Shown in pieces: positions 13,361 through 21,063 of a DNA stretch of 22,209 nucleotides. Both the position numbers and the translations under genes were made by a program. The notes under the pieces are model-generated. The model was given only the letters and a program-made list of their open reading frames with translations. It made no database searches and was not told where the DNA came from. The stretch is from JANMQK01 sp031370485 (lineage in GTDB: Bacteria; Acidobacteriota; Polarisedimenticolia; Gp22-AA2): assembly GCA_031370485.1 (NCBI GenBank), contig JANMQK010000399.1, positions 1-22,209 on the forward strand, given 5' to 3'. Position 1 is the first letter of the stretch. The number at the start of each line of letters is the position of its first letter.

Positions 13361-15466
13361 TCAAGGGAGACGGCTGGATGACGCCTCGGAATCACCCTCC
13401 GGCTCCAGCGGGAGTTTCCCGGAGAACCTCAGCATCTGCAGCGCGAAGTCCTGACCATAAGCCAGGCGGGCATCAACCACGTTACCCGCGCCGTCGCGAA
13501 CCGGAACCACCTCCGGCATGAGAAAGGCCACATAGGATGGTACCCCAGCAAGATCGGCCCTGCGAACTATTTCGTCGCGCAGGGCCGGATCGATGCGGGT
13601 CGCGAACCGCTGGGATAGGGAGCGGGCGGCGCCGCGATCCCCCTCCCCCTTGATCCTCTGGACCTCCGCCAGGAGCGTCGCCACCCCGCGGCGGAAGGCC
13701 TGGAGGTCGGTGATCCGCTGGTAGGTCCTGTCCTCGCGGCGCACCCGCTCGACGGCCCGCGTTTCCTCCCGCAAGTAGCTGACGATGAGGTGCATCGCCC
13801 GCATGTGGTCGTCTTCCAGGCGGTTCCCCTGCCTGACGCGGCGGAGCATGTAGAGATCCCGCGCCACGTACTCCCTGCAGGCCGCCTCGGGAACATCGGG
13901 CGATGTCACCGCGCCGATCTCGGCCAGCCTGGGGTCGAAGATGTCGTGCAGCGCCACCAGCTCGGCCCGCGCCTCCTCGAGGGCGCCGTAGTACTCGCGC
14001 AGATGCTCGCTCGGTTCGCCTTGGAGGCCGTCGCTCACCTTCCCGGCGGCGTGCCCGAGGACCTCGTGAAGCGTCGTCATGAGCAAAGCCGACTCGGAGC
14101 CGTGGTCTTCCAGAAGCCGGCGTTCCTCGGGCAGGACGAACTCCTCGAGGAAACCCTTCCGGGTGGCCCCCTCGCCGGCGGCGATCACGTTCACCAGCGA
14201 GACGCTCTTGCTGCCGTGCCGCTGCCTCAGGGCCTCGTCGTTCGGGAGGTTCACGCCCACGGGGGGCATCGGCCCGCTGTCGCCGGTGGCGACCAGGAGG
14301 TTGATCGCGCTCGCGGTCGGTGCCGGGAACCCCTGCCTCTTGTAGCGGCCGTCCCAGGGGGCCCGCTCCTCGAAATACTGGGCCTGCGCCGCGAGGCTTT
14401 TCTGCAGGCGGGTCAGCCGGCTGTCGACGAAATAGACCAGCCCCTCCCAGGCCCCCTTCCGTGCCAGGGGATCCTTGTAGGTCTCGATGAAGCCGTTGAT
14501 GGTGTCGACCGGGAAGTCTCCGGCGACCCAGGCGATGTTGTAGCGCCGGAACGCCTCCGGGTCGCCGGTCGCGAAGTACTCCTGAAGCTCGCCAAGGACG
14601 GCTCCCTGCGCTTCTCCGGCGTGAGGCCTGCCCTTGCCGAGAAACCCGATGATCGTCTGCAGCTCGGAGGAGTACCGGCCGGCCGGCACCTCGCCCCTGC
14701 CGGCCCGGTACACTTCCTCTTCCACCCGTCCGCCGCGCTTGACGAGACGGGAGTTCAGGGGGTATTTCGCCGCGAACCGCCCGGCCTCGGCGAGGGTCAC
14801 CCCTTCGTAGAAGTTCACGCTGCTTCCGGTCACGATGTCGCGCCCCGGGGGCGGCGCCTTGCAGGTGAGCATCGGCTGGAACGAAGGGTCGAACAGGGAA
14901 GCGCGCAGCCGGTCGATCTTGGCGTCGAGAGTCTCACCCAGGGCCACCCGGATCGCGGCGCCGCCGCGCGCCGCCATGTGCGCCGCCGACCGGAGATCGT
15001 CGACGGTGAACGCCGGGACGAACTTCGTCTGGGTCCGGTCGTTGTGGTTGCCGCTGTTGATCCAGAACAGCTTCAGGTAGAGCAGCATCTGATCCAGGAA
15101 CGGCCGGGGGATCCCCCGGGGGTGCGTGAGGATCTCCTCGAGCAGGTCGCGGATCTCGAGCCCGTCCTTGCCCATCTGGTCGTAGTAGATGTCCCGTCCT
15201 GCCAGGGCGGCGCGGTGGAGATAGAACGCGAGGACCCGCTCCCGTGGGGACAGCTCCTCGAACCCGTCGGCGTAGAGCGGCGCGATGGCGAACTCGCCGA
15301 CGGTCTCGAGAAGACGCGGCCGGTTCTCGGGCGAGGGTCGGCTCTGGTCCACGGTATCTTTCCCGGGGCCCGGGCACGCCGCGAGGCCGAGCGCCAGGGC
15401 CATGGCACCCGCCAGCGCGAAGGCGCCTGTCAGGACGCGCGGCCCGGGCGCGGTCTCGGCGATCAT
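13361..15466 (-). CDS. Dipeptidyl-peptidase III (M49) lipoprotein
   Basis: M49 zinc peptidases remove dipeptides from the N termini of short peptides. The 701-residue product has the zinc motif HEVLGH (467-472; family form HExxGH) and the third-ligand motif EEARAE (497-502; family form EExRAE). The 25-residue gap between them is shorter than in eukaryotic enzymes, and from memory is in line with bacterial forms. The start has a signal ending in the lipobox GLAAC (Cys31), so the enzyme is predicted to be anchored in the envelope, whereas the well-known DPP III enzymes are cytosolic. The ATG at 15466 is the best start; no strong Shine-Dalgarno sequence is seen. It is divergent from the OPT transporter, which suggests peptide scavenging. 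Confidence 0.93.
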   Translation of the reverse strand: MIAETAPGPRVLTGAFALAGAMALALGLAACPGPGKDTVDQSRPSPENRPRLLETVGEFAIAPLYADGFEELSPRERVLAFYLHRAALAGRDIYYDQMGKDGLEIRDLLEEILTHPRGIPRPFLDQMLLYLKLFWINSGNHNDRTQTKFVPAFTVDDLRSAAHMAARGGAAIRVALGETLDAKIDRLRASLFDPSFQPMLTCKAPPPGRDIVTGSSVNFYEGVTLAEAGRFAAKYPLNSRLVKRGGRVEEEVYRAGRGEVPAGRYSSELQTIIGFLGKGRPHAGEAQGAVLGELQEYFATGDPEAFRRYNIAWVAGDFPVDTINGFIETYKDPLARKGAWEGLVYFVDSRLTRLQKSLAAQAQYFEERAPWDGRYKRQGFPAPTASAINLLVATGDSGPMPPVGVNLPNDEALRQRHGSKSVSLVNVIAAGEGATRKGFLEEFVLPEERRLLEDHGSESALLMTTLHEVLGHAAGKVSDGLQGEPSEHLREYYGALEEARAELVALHDIFDPRLAEIGAVTSPDVPEAACREYVARDLYMLRRVRQGNRLEDDHMRAMHLIVSYLREETRAVERVRREDRTYQRITDLQAFRRGVATLLAEVQRIKGEGDRGAARSLSQRFATRIDPALRDEIVRRADLAGVPSYVAFLMPEVVPVRDGAGNVVDARLAYGQDFALQMLRFSGKLPLEPEGDSEASSSRLP

Positions 15467-15512
15467 GCGGTTCCCGTCAACAGTCCTTCCCGCCCGTCGT
15501 TCAGGGGGCGAC

Positions 15513-15518
15513 ATTATA
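15513..15518 (-). promoter_or_regulatory. TATAAT -10 element of M49 peptidase gene
   Basis: On the minus strand a TATATATAAT patch provides a consensus -10 about 47 bases before the ATG at 15466. No clear -35 is visible. Confidence 0.45.
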
Positions 15519-15621
15519 TATAGAGGATAGCGGAGAGCGGCGGTTTCTGCCGATCCCGCCGCCGCGACCGCGTGCCCCGCGACCCCGGGCCGCCCCCCTG
15601 CCCCCCCCATGCGCGGAGGGG

Positions 15622-15651
15622 TTGCAAGGGCCGAGCGGGGTGCGGTAGAGT
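15622..15651 (+). promoter_or_regulatory. Possible promoter of OPT operon
   Basis: TTGCAA (15622-15627) and TAGAGT (15646-15651) are 18 bases apart, about 65 bases before the OPT start. The match is weak but well placed in the divergent region. Confidence 0.35.
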
Positions 15652-15717
15652 CCGGCGGACTGAGCGTCAGGAGAGCCCCGCAGCGAAGGACCGACATCGA
15701 ACAGAGGAGACATCGGC

Positions 15718-17748
15718 ATGCAGACCGAGTCCCGGCCGGGTGGAAAAGGCGACACGGGGCACCACTTCAAGCCGTTCATCCCCGACGACGCCAGGGTTGC
15801 GGAGTTCACGCCGAAGGCGGTGATCCTGGGGGCCTTCTTCGCCGTGCTGTTCGGGGCGGCGACCGTCTACCTGGCCTTGCGCGCCGGGGTCACCGTCAGC
15901 GCCTCGATCCCGATCGCCGTCCTGGCGATCGCCGTCTTCAAGAGGATCGGCTCGACGATCCTCGAGAACAACATGGTCCAGACGATTGGCTCGGCGGGGG
16001 AGTCGGTCGCGGCCGGCGTCACGTTCACGGTGCCCGCCTTCCTGTTCCTCACGACGGCGGCGGGAGGCGACGCCTTCTTCCGCTACTGGCCGATCATGAT
16101 GCTGTCGATGGCGGGCGGGTTTCTCGGCGTCCTGATGATGGTCCCGCTGCGCCGCGCCCTGATCGTCCAGGAGCACGGGGTCCTCCCGTACCCCGAGGGG
16201 ACCGCGTGCGCCGAGGTGCTGATCGCGGGGGAGAAGGGCGGCGCGATGGCCCGGCTGGTCTTCAACGGCCTCTGGGTCGCCATGGCCTACAAGGTCTTCA
16301 ACACCGTCCTGGCGTTCTTCAAGGAGGTCCCCTCCTACGTCACGGGCCCGAAGTCGCAGCTGCCGAACGCCACCGCGAACTGCGAGATCGTCCCGGAGTA
16401 CCTCGGCGTCGGCTACATCATCGGGCCGCGGGTGGCCGGGATCATGGTCTCGGGGAGCATCCTGGGCTGGATGGCGCTCACGCCGCTGCTATCGAAGTTC
16501 GTGGGCGACGACCAGCTCCACGCGCAGCTCCGGTCGCTCGGCTTCTCGGAAGGCTGGATCAACTCGCACGAGTACGCCGACAAGTTCTACCGTGGCTACA
16601 TCCGGCTGATCGGAGCCGGCGCGGTCGCCATGGCAGGGTTGATGTCGCTCGTCCGCTCCGCCCCCACCATCTGGTCGGCTTTCGCGGGGAGCGTCAAGAG
16701 CCTGCGCGGCTCAAGCGGGGCGCAGGCGCGGCAGGAGATGCGCCGCACCGAGCGTGACATCCCGATCAACGTGGTGGCCATCGGCTCGATCGTGCTCGTG
16801 CTGATCATCGCGCTCTTCATGCCGGGTCTCCCGACCCGTTTCCCCGGGAGCCTCCTCCTTGCCCTGCTGATCGTGGCCTTCGGGTTCTTCTTCGTGACGG
16901 TGTCGTCGCGCATCGTGGGGCTCATCGGCTCGACCAGCAACCCGATCTCCGGGATGACAATCGCCACCCTCATGGGAACCTGCCTCTGTTTCGTCTGGGT
17001 CGGCTGGGTCGGCGATGCCTACCAGACGGCCGCGGTCGTGGTCGGTGCCATCGTCTGCATCGCGGCGGCCAACGCCGGCGCGACGTCCCAGGATCTCAAG
17101 ACCGGCTTCATCGTCGGGGCCACCCCCAGGCTGCAGCAGATAGGGCTGGTCATCGGGGTCTTCGCCTCCGTGTTCGCGATCGGCGGCACGCTCTTCCTGA
17201 TGCACCACTCCGGGTACGGCCCCATCGGCTCGGACAAGCTGCCCGCGCCGCAGGGGACCCTGATCGCCACCCTGATCCGGGGAATCCTGGGCGGGGACCT
17301 CCAGTGGACGTTCGTCCTGGTCGGGGCGGCGATGGCGGTCATGGTCCAGGTGATGGGGATTTCCGCGCTCGCCTGGGCCGTCGGTGCCTACCTGCCGCTC
17401 TCGACGACGATGCCGATCTTCGTCGGCGGCATGGTCCGCCTGGTGGCCGAGAAGATGTCCGGCCGCAAGGAGGAGTCGGAGGTGTCCTCCGGGATGCTCT
17501 ACAGCACGGGGCTGGTGGCCGGCGGGTCGATTGGCGGTGTGCTGATCGCGGCGCTGTCGGCGATCACCTGGGGGCCGATCGTCTTCGGTGAAGACAACCT
17601 GCTGCAGGCAATCAGCAGTTTCGGCCGCGGGATCGGCTTTCTCCACGAGGGGGCCGGGGCCGACATCATCGCCATCGTGATCTTCGGCGGCCTGTGCTAT
17701 CTGCTTTACCGCGTCGCCCGCAAGAAGGTCGAAGGCCTGGAGACCTGA
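15718..17748 (+). CDS. OPT-family oligopeptide transporter
   Basis: This is a proton-coupled membrane carrier for short peptides or related compounds. The 676-residue protein is hydrophobic throughout, with about 14-16 helices. It begins with a hydrophilic segment (HHFKPFIPD) and then the family-typical first helices (AVILGAFFAVLFGAATVYLA, then NMVQTIGSAGESVAAGVTFT). Other conserved parts are PYPEGTACAEVL, STSNPISGMTIATL and AGATSQDLKTGFIVGATP. The OPT family is clear; the substrate (oligopeptide versus metal chelate) cannot be fixed. GAGGAG nine bases before the ATG supports the start. Its stop overlaps the ATG of the APC permease by one base (TGATG), so the two transporters are made together. 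Confidence 0.94.
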   Translation: MQTESRPGGKGDTGHHFKPFIPDDARVAEFTPKAVILGAFFAVLFGAATVYLALRAGVTVSASIPIAVLAIAVFKRIGSTILENNMVQTIGSAGESVAAGVTFTVPAFLFLTTAAGGDAFFRYWPIMMLSMAGGFLGVLMMVPLRRALIVQEHGVLPYPEGTACAEVLIAGEKGGAMARLVFNGLWVAMAYKVFNTVLAFFKEVPSYVTGPKSQLPNATANCEIVPEYLGVGYIIGPRVAGIMVSGSILGWMALTPLLSKFVGDDQLHAQLRSLGFSEGWINSHEYADKFYRGYIRLIGAGAVAMAGLMSLVRSAPTIWSAFAGSVKSLRGSSGAQARQEMRRTERDIPINVVAIGSIVLVLIIALFMPGLPTRFPGSLLLALLIVAFGFFFVTVSSRIVGLIGSTSNPISGMTIATLMGTCLCFVWVGWVGDAYQTAAVVVGAIVCIAAANAGATSQDLKTGFIVGATPRLQQIGLVIGVFASVFAIGGTLFLMHHSGYGPIGSDKLPAPQGTLIATLIRGILGGDLQWTFVLVGAAMAVMVQVMGISALAWAVGAYLPLSTTMPIFVGGMVRLVAEKMSGRKEESEVSSGMLYSTGLVAGGSIGGVLIAALSAITWGPIVFGEDNLLQAISSFGRGIGFLHEGAGADIIAIVIFGGLCYLLYRVARKKVEGLET

Positions 17749-19178
17749 TGCCGGGGCCGCAGCCGGACGGCGGCCCCGCCGCACCGCCCGCGACGGAACT
17801 CCGCCGCGAGCTCAGACTCTGGGACCTCGTTCTCCTCAACGTCGTCGCCATCGTCGGTCTCCGGTGGTGGCTCACTTCCACGGGGGGATTCGGCTTCGCG
17901 GCGCTGCCGCTCTGGGGCCTGGCGTTTCTCCTGTTCTTCCTCCCCTCCGGGCTCGCGGTCATCGACCTGACGACCCGTTTCTCCGAGGAGGGGGGAATCT
18001 ACGTCTGGACCAAGAGGGCGTTCGGCGACGGGCACGGGTTCATCTGCGGCTGGTGCTACTGGACGAACAACCTGATCTACTTCCCGCACCTGCTGATCTT
18101 CACGGTCGGAAACCTGATCTTCATGCTGGGGACGGGGGGCAAGGGGCTCGAGAACAACAACCTCTTCATGATGACGGTGTCGCTCGTCCTGTTCTGGATC
18201 TGCGTCCTAGCGAACGTCCGGGGCCTGCGCTACGGCCGCTGGCTCAACAACCTCGGGGCGATCGGGACCTGGGTGCCGGCGGGGCTGCTGATCCTGCTGG
18301 GGGGCTACGCGCTCTTCGCCTACGGCTCGGCGACCCCTCCCCGGGCGGGGGATTTCGTGCCGGTATTCGCCTTCGGGACGCTGTCGTTCTTCTCGACGAT
18401 GTGTTTCGGTTTCTCGGGGCTCGAGCTGGGCTCGGTCATGGCCGGGGAGATCGTCGAGCCGCGCCGCAACGTCCCGCGGGCGATCGTGATTAGCGGTGTC
18501 ATAATCACCCTTATCTATATCCTCGGCTCGGCGGCGCTGCTGGTCGCGCTGCCCCAGGAGAAGATCGGCCTTCTCGATGGCGTCGGGGCCGCCATCGCCG
18601 TCGTGCAGGAGAAGATGGGACTGGGCTTTCTGGCGGGAGTCTCGGCGCTCCTCATCGGCCTGGGCGGGCTGGGCGGGGTCAGCGCGTGGCTGGCGGGCTC
18701 GGCGCGCATACCATTCGTCGCCGGAATCGACCGGTACCTGCCCGCGGCGTTCGGCCGCGTCCACCCGAGGTACGCCTCGCCGCACGTGGCGCTGCTCGTG
18801 ACCGGTGTCATCTCGAGCCTGATGATCGTGATGAGCTTCGCCGGCAGCGGCGTGCGCACGGCGTACCTCGTGCTCGCCGACTTCACGATCATCGTCTACT
18901 TCATCCCGTATCTTTACCTCTTCGCGGCGCTCATCCGGCTGGCGGCACCCGGAACGGCGCCTCCCGGGACGATCTCCGTCCCCGGCGGCCGGGCCGGGGC
19001 CATCCTGGTCGGCACGGTCGGGTTCCTGACCACCGCGTTCGCCATCGTCTGCGCGTTCTTCCCCCCGGAGGGGACCGACCCCTGGCTCTACGTGGCGAAG
19101 ATCGTGGGGGGCTGCCTGCTTCTGATGCTCCTCGGCTGGGGCCTTTACAGGAGCGGCCGCCGGACGGATCATCCCTGA
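17748..19178 (+). CDS. APC-family amino acid permease
   Basis: This is a secondary carrier for amino acids or related compounds in the inner membrane. The 476-residue product has about 12 hydrophobic helices after a short Pro-rich N terminus. The first helix (LLNVVAIVGLRWWL) carries an unusual WW pair in place of the common GxG-IGSGIF region. The second region has SEEGGIYVWTKRAFG, where family members usually have a PxxGGxYxW pattern. A later YLGSG-like helix is FSGLELGSVMAGEIVEPRRNVPRA, a strong APC hallmark. The glutamate/GABA-type branch is possible. Start and stop are fixed by coupling to the OPT gene; the DUF1579 gene follows after 15 bases. With OPT and the peptidase it suggests peptide and amino acid use. 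Confidence 0.9.
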   Translation: MPGPQPDGGPAAPPATELRRELRLWDLVLLNVVAIVGLRWWLTSTGGFGFAALPLWGLAFLLFFLPSGLAVIDLTTRFSEEGGIYVWTKRAFGDGHGFICGWCYWTNNLIYFPHLLIFTVGNLIFMLGTGGKGLENNNLFMMTVSLVLFWICVLANVRGLRYGRWLNNLGAIGTWVPAGLLILLGGYALFAYGSATPPRAGDFVPVFAFGTLSFFSTMCFGFSGLELGSVMAGEIVEPRRNVPRAIVISGVIITLIYILGSAALLVALPQEKIGLLDGVGAAIAVVQEKMGLGFLAGVSALLIGLGGLGGVSAWLAGSARIPFVAGIDRYLPAAFGRVHPRYASPHVALLVTGVISSLMIVMSFAGSGVRTAYLVLADFTIIVYFIPYLYLFAALIRLAAPGTAPPGTISVPGGRAGAILVGTVGFLTTAFAIVCAFFPPEGTDPWLYVAKIVGGCLLLMLLGWGLYRSGRRTDHP

Positions 19179-19193
19179 CGAGGAGGTAGAGCG

Positions 19194-19661
19194 ATGGAAA
19201 TGCCGCAACCGAACGAGAATCACAGGAGGCTCCGGGCCCTGGTGGGTGACTGGACGGGGGAGGAGACCCTTCACCCCTCGCCCTGGGACCCCTCGGGCGG
19301 GAGCGCCACGAGTCGCGTGACGTCACGGCTCGACCTGGAGGGTTTTTTCCTTATCACCGACTACGTCGAGGAGCGCGGGGGAGAGGTGACCTACCGGGGC
19401 CACGGGGTGTTCGGCTGGGACCCCGCCGGGAATTGCTACACGATGCACTGGTTCGACTCGATGGGATCGGGAGCGCCGGCGCCGGCGCGCGGGCGCTGGG
19501 ACGGCAACCGCCTGGTGTTCGAGCAGGCCACCCCCACGGGGCACAGCCGCTACGTCTACCTGTTCGAGGCGGAAGGGCGCTACACCTTCCGGATCGAGAA
19601 TTCGCGTGACGGCCGCGAGTGGAAGCCGATCATGGAGGGGCGCTACACCCGGGCGTCCTGA
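19194..19661 (+). CDS. DUF1579 family protein
   Basis: The 155-residue product has the pattern of a small beta-barrel protein of the DUF1579 type: LRALVGDWTGEE near the start, repeated strand pairs with GxG turns (VTYRGHGVFGWD, YTMHWFDSMG), GRWDGNRLVFE, and RYTFRIENSRDGREW-x-IMEGRY at the end. There is no signal peptide. The fold suggests binding of a small ligand, but no function is established for this group. AGGAGGT at 19181-19187 gives an unambiguous ATG at 19194. It sits in the transporter operon, 15 bases after the permease and 43 before the antiporter; the meaning of this placement is unknown. Confidence 0.85.
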   Translation: MEMPQPNENHRRLRALVGDWTGEETLHPSPWDPSGGSATSRVTSRLDLEGFFLITDYVEERGGEVTYRGHGVFGWDPAGNCYTMHWFDSMGSGAPAPARGRWDGNRLVFEQATPTGHSRYVYLFEAEGRYTFRIENSRDGREWKPIMEGRYTRAS

Positions 19662-19704
19662 GTCCTCCACCGGCCCTCGCAGACCCGTAGTAGTATCCCC
19701 CCTT

Positions 19705-21063
19705 GTGAGACGCATTCCGGGACCCGGTCTTCTCTGCCTCGCGGTCTGCGCGGCCCTGGTTGTCTGCCCGGCCTTCGCGGCCGCGACGGCCAACGCGGCC
19801 GGCGCGGCGCCGGCCGCCAAGTCCGCGGGCCACACCGACCCGGTGGCTTTCGTAGTGCTCGCGCTGGCCGTCATCCTCCTCGTGGCCAAGGTGGGCAGCG
19901 ACCTGGCGTCGCGTATCGGCCAGCCCGCCGTTCTCGGAGAGCTGGCGATCGGCGTGATCCTGGGGAATCTCCCGCTCCTCGGCTTCAGGGGGATAGAGGC
20001 CCTCAAGACCAACCCGTCGATCGACATGCTCGCCGGTCTCGGAGTGATCATCCTGCTCTTCGAGGTCGGCCTGGAGTCGACCGTCGGACAGATGCTGAAG
20101 GTGGGAGTCTCGTCTTTTGTCGTGGCGGCGCTGGGGGTCGCGGCCCCGACCGCCCTGGGATGGATGGTCGGGGCCTGGCTGATGCCCGATGCGAGCGTCT
20201 ACTCCCACGCCTTCCTGGGCGCGACGCTGTGCGCCACGAGCGTCGGCATCACCGCCCGAGTCCTCCAGGATCTTAACCGTTCGAAGAGCAACACGGCGCG
20301 TGTGATCCTGGGCGCCGCGGTCATCGACGACGTCATGGGCCTCGTGCTCCTGGCCGTCGTGGGGGGCGCCATCGCCGCCGCGGACCGAGGCGCCGAGCAA
20401 TCCATGGGCGCGATCGCGGGCATCGTCCTCAAGGCCACGGTGTTCCTGGTGGGCGCCCTGATCCTGGGGGTCCGCCTCTCACCGAAGATCTTCCATTTCG
20501 CCTCGGGGCTGCAGGCCCGCGGGGTCCTCCTGGCGACAGGTCTGTCGTTCTGTTTTCTCCTGTCGTGGCTCGCGAGCGCCGTGGGCCTGGCGCCGATCGT
20601 GGGGGCTTTCGCCGCCGGGCTCGTCCTGGAGAATTCGCACTTCGAGGGCTTCCTGCGGCGCGGCGAGCGCTCGTTGGGGAAGGATGTCCAGCCGATCTCC
20701 TCCTTCCTGACACCGGTCTTCTTCGTCCTCATGGGCATGCACACGGATCTCGGCACGTTTGCGGAGCCCGGTGTCGTCGGGCTCGCCGCGGCGCTCACCG
20801 TGGCCGCCATCGTGGGCAAGCAGGTCTGCTCGGCGGGCGCGTTCGGCGCGGGAATCGACCGGCTCTCGGTCGGGATCGGGATGATCCCGCGCGGCGAGGT
20901 GGGGCTCATCTTCGCGAACATCGGCCGGGCCCTGAGTATCGAGGGCGAGCGCATCATCAGCCCCGCGACCTACTCGGCGGTCGTCGTCATGGTCATCGTG
21001 ACCACCATGGTGACGCCGCCCGCCCTGAAATGGAGCCTGGCGCGAGGCAAGGATGTCTCCTGA
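19705..21063 (+). CDS. CPA2-type cation/proton antiporter
   Basis: This membrane antiporter exchanges Na+ or K+ for protons, for pH and salt homeostasis. The 452-residue product has about 12-13 helices. The ion-binding pair Asp208-Asp209 lies in AAVIDDVMGLV, the form found in electrogenic NapA-like members. FEVGLES, LGATLCATSVGITARVL, PIVGAFAAGL and MIPRGEVGLIFA are family segments. An extra N-terminal signal-like hydrophobic stretch (residues about 8-25) and an Ala-rich linker precede the transporter core. The GTG at 19705 is the best start, but no Shine-Dalgarno sequence is visible; a TAGTAT eight bases upstream hints at a leaderless start. The stop overlaps malQ by 11 bases. Substrate ion not determinable. 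Confidence 0.92.
   Translation: MRRIPGPGLLCLAVCAALVVCPAFAAATANAAGAAPAAKSAGHTDPVAFVVLALAVILLVAKVGSDLASRIGQPAVLGELAIGVILGNLPLLGFRGIEALKTNPSIDMLAGLGVIILLFEVGLESTVGQMLKVGVSSFVVAALGVAAPTALGWMVGAWLMPDASVYSHAFLGATLCATSVGITARVLQDLNRSKSNTARVILGAAVIDDVMGLVLLAVVGGAIAAADRGAEQSMGAIAGIVLKATVFLVGALILGVRLSPKIFHFASGLQARGVLLATGLSFCFLLSWLASAVGLAPIVGAFAAGLVLENSHFEGFLRRGERSLGKDVQPISSFLTPVFFVLMGMHTDLGTFAEPGVVGLAAALTVAAIVGKQVCSAGAFGAGIDRLSVGIGMIPRGEVGLIFANIGRALSIEGERIISPATYSAVVVMVIVTTMVTPPALKWSLARGKDVS

Noticed and set aside
13790..15523. A 577-codon open frame on the plus strand opposite the M49 peptidase
   Set aside because: It is exactly antisense to a gene with clear catalytic motifs, its product is Arg/Pro/Val-rich without any domain, and GC-rich codon use opens this frame.
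16711..19274. Two long minus-strand frames opposite the OPT and APC transporter genes
   Set aside because: Their products are Asp/Arg/His/Gln-rich, the usual mirror of hydrophobic helices read backwards; the plus-strand genes have binding sites and family motifs.
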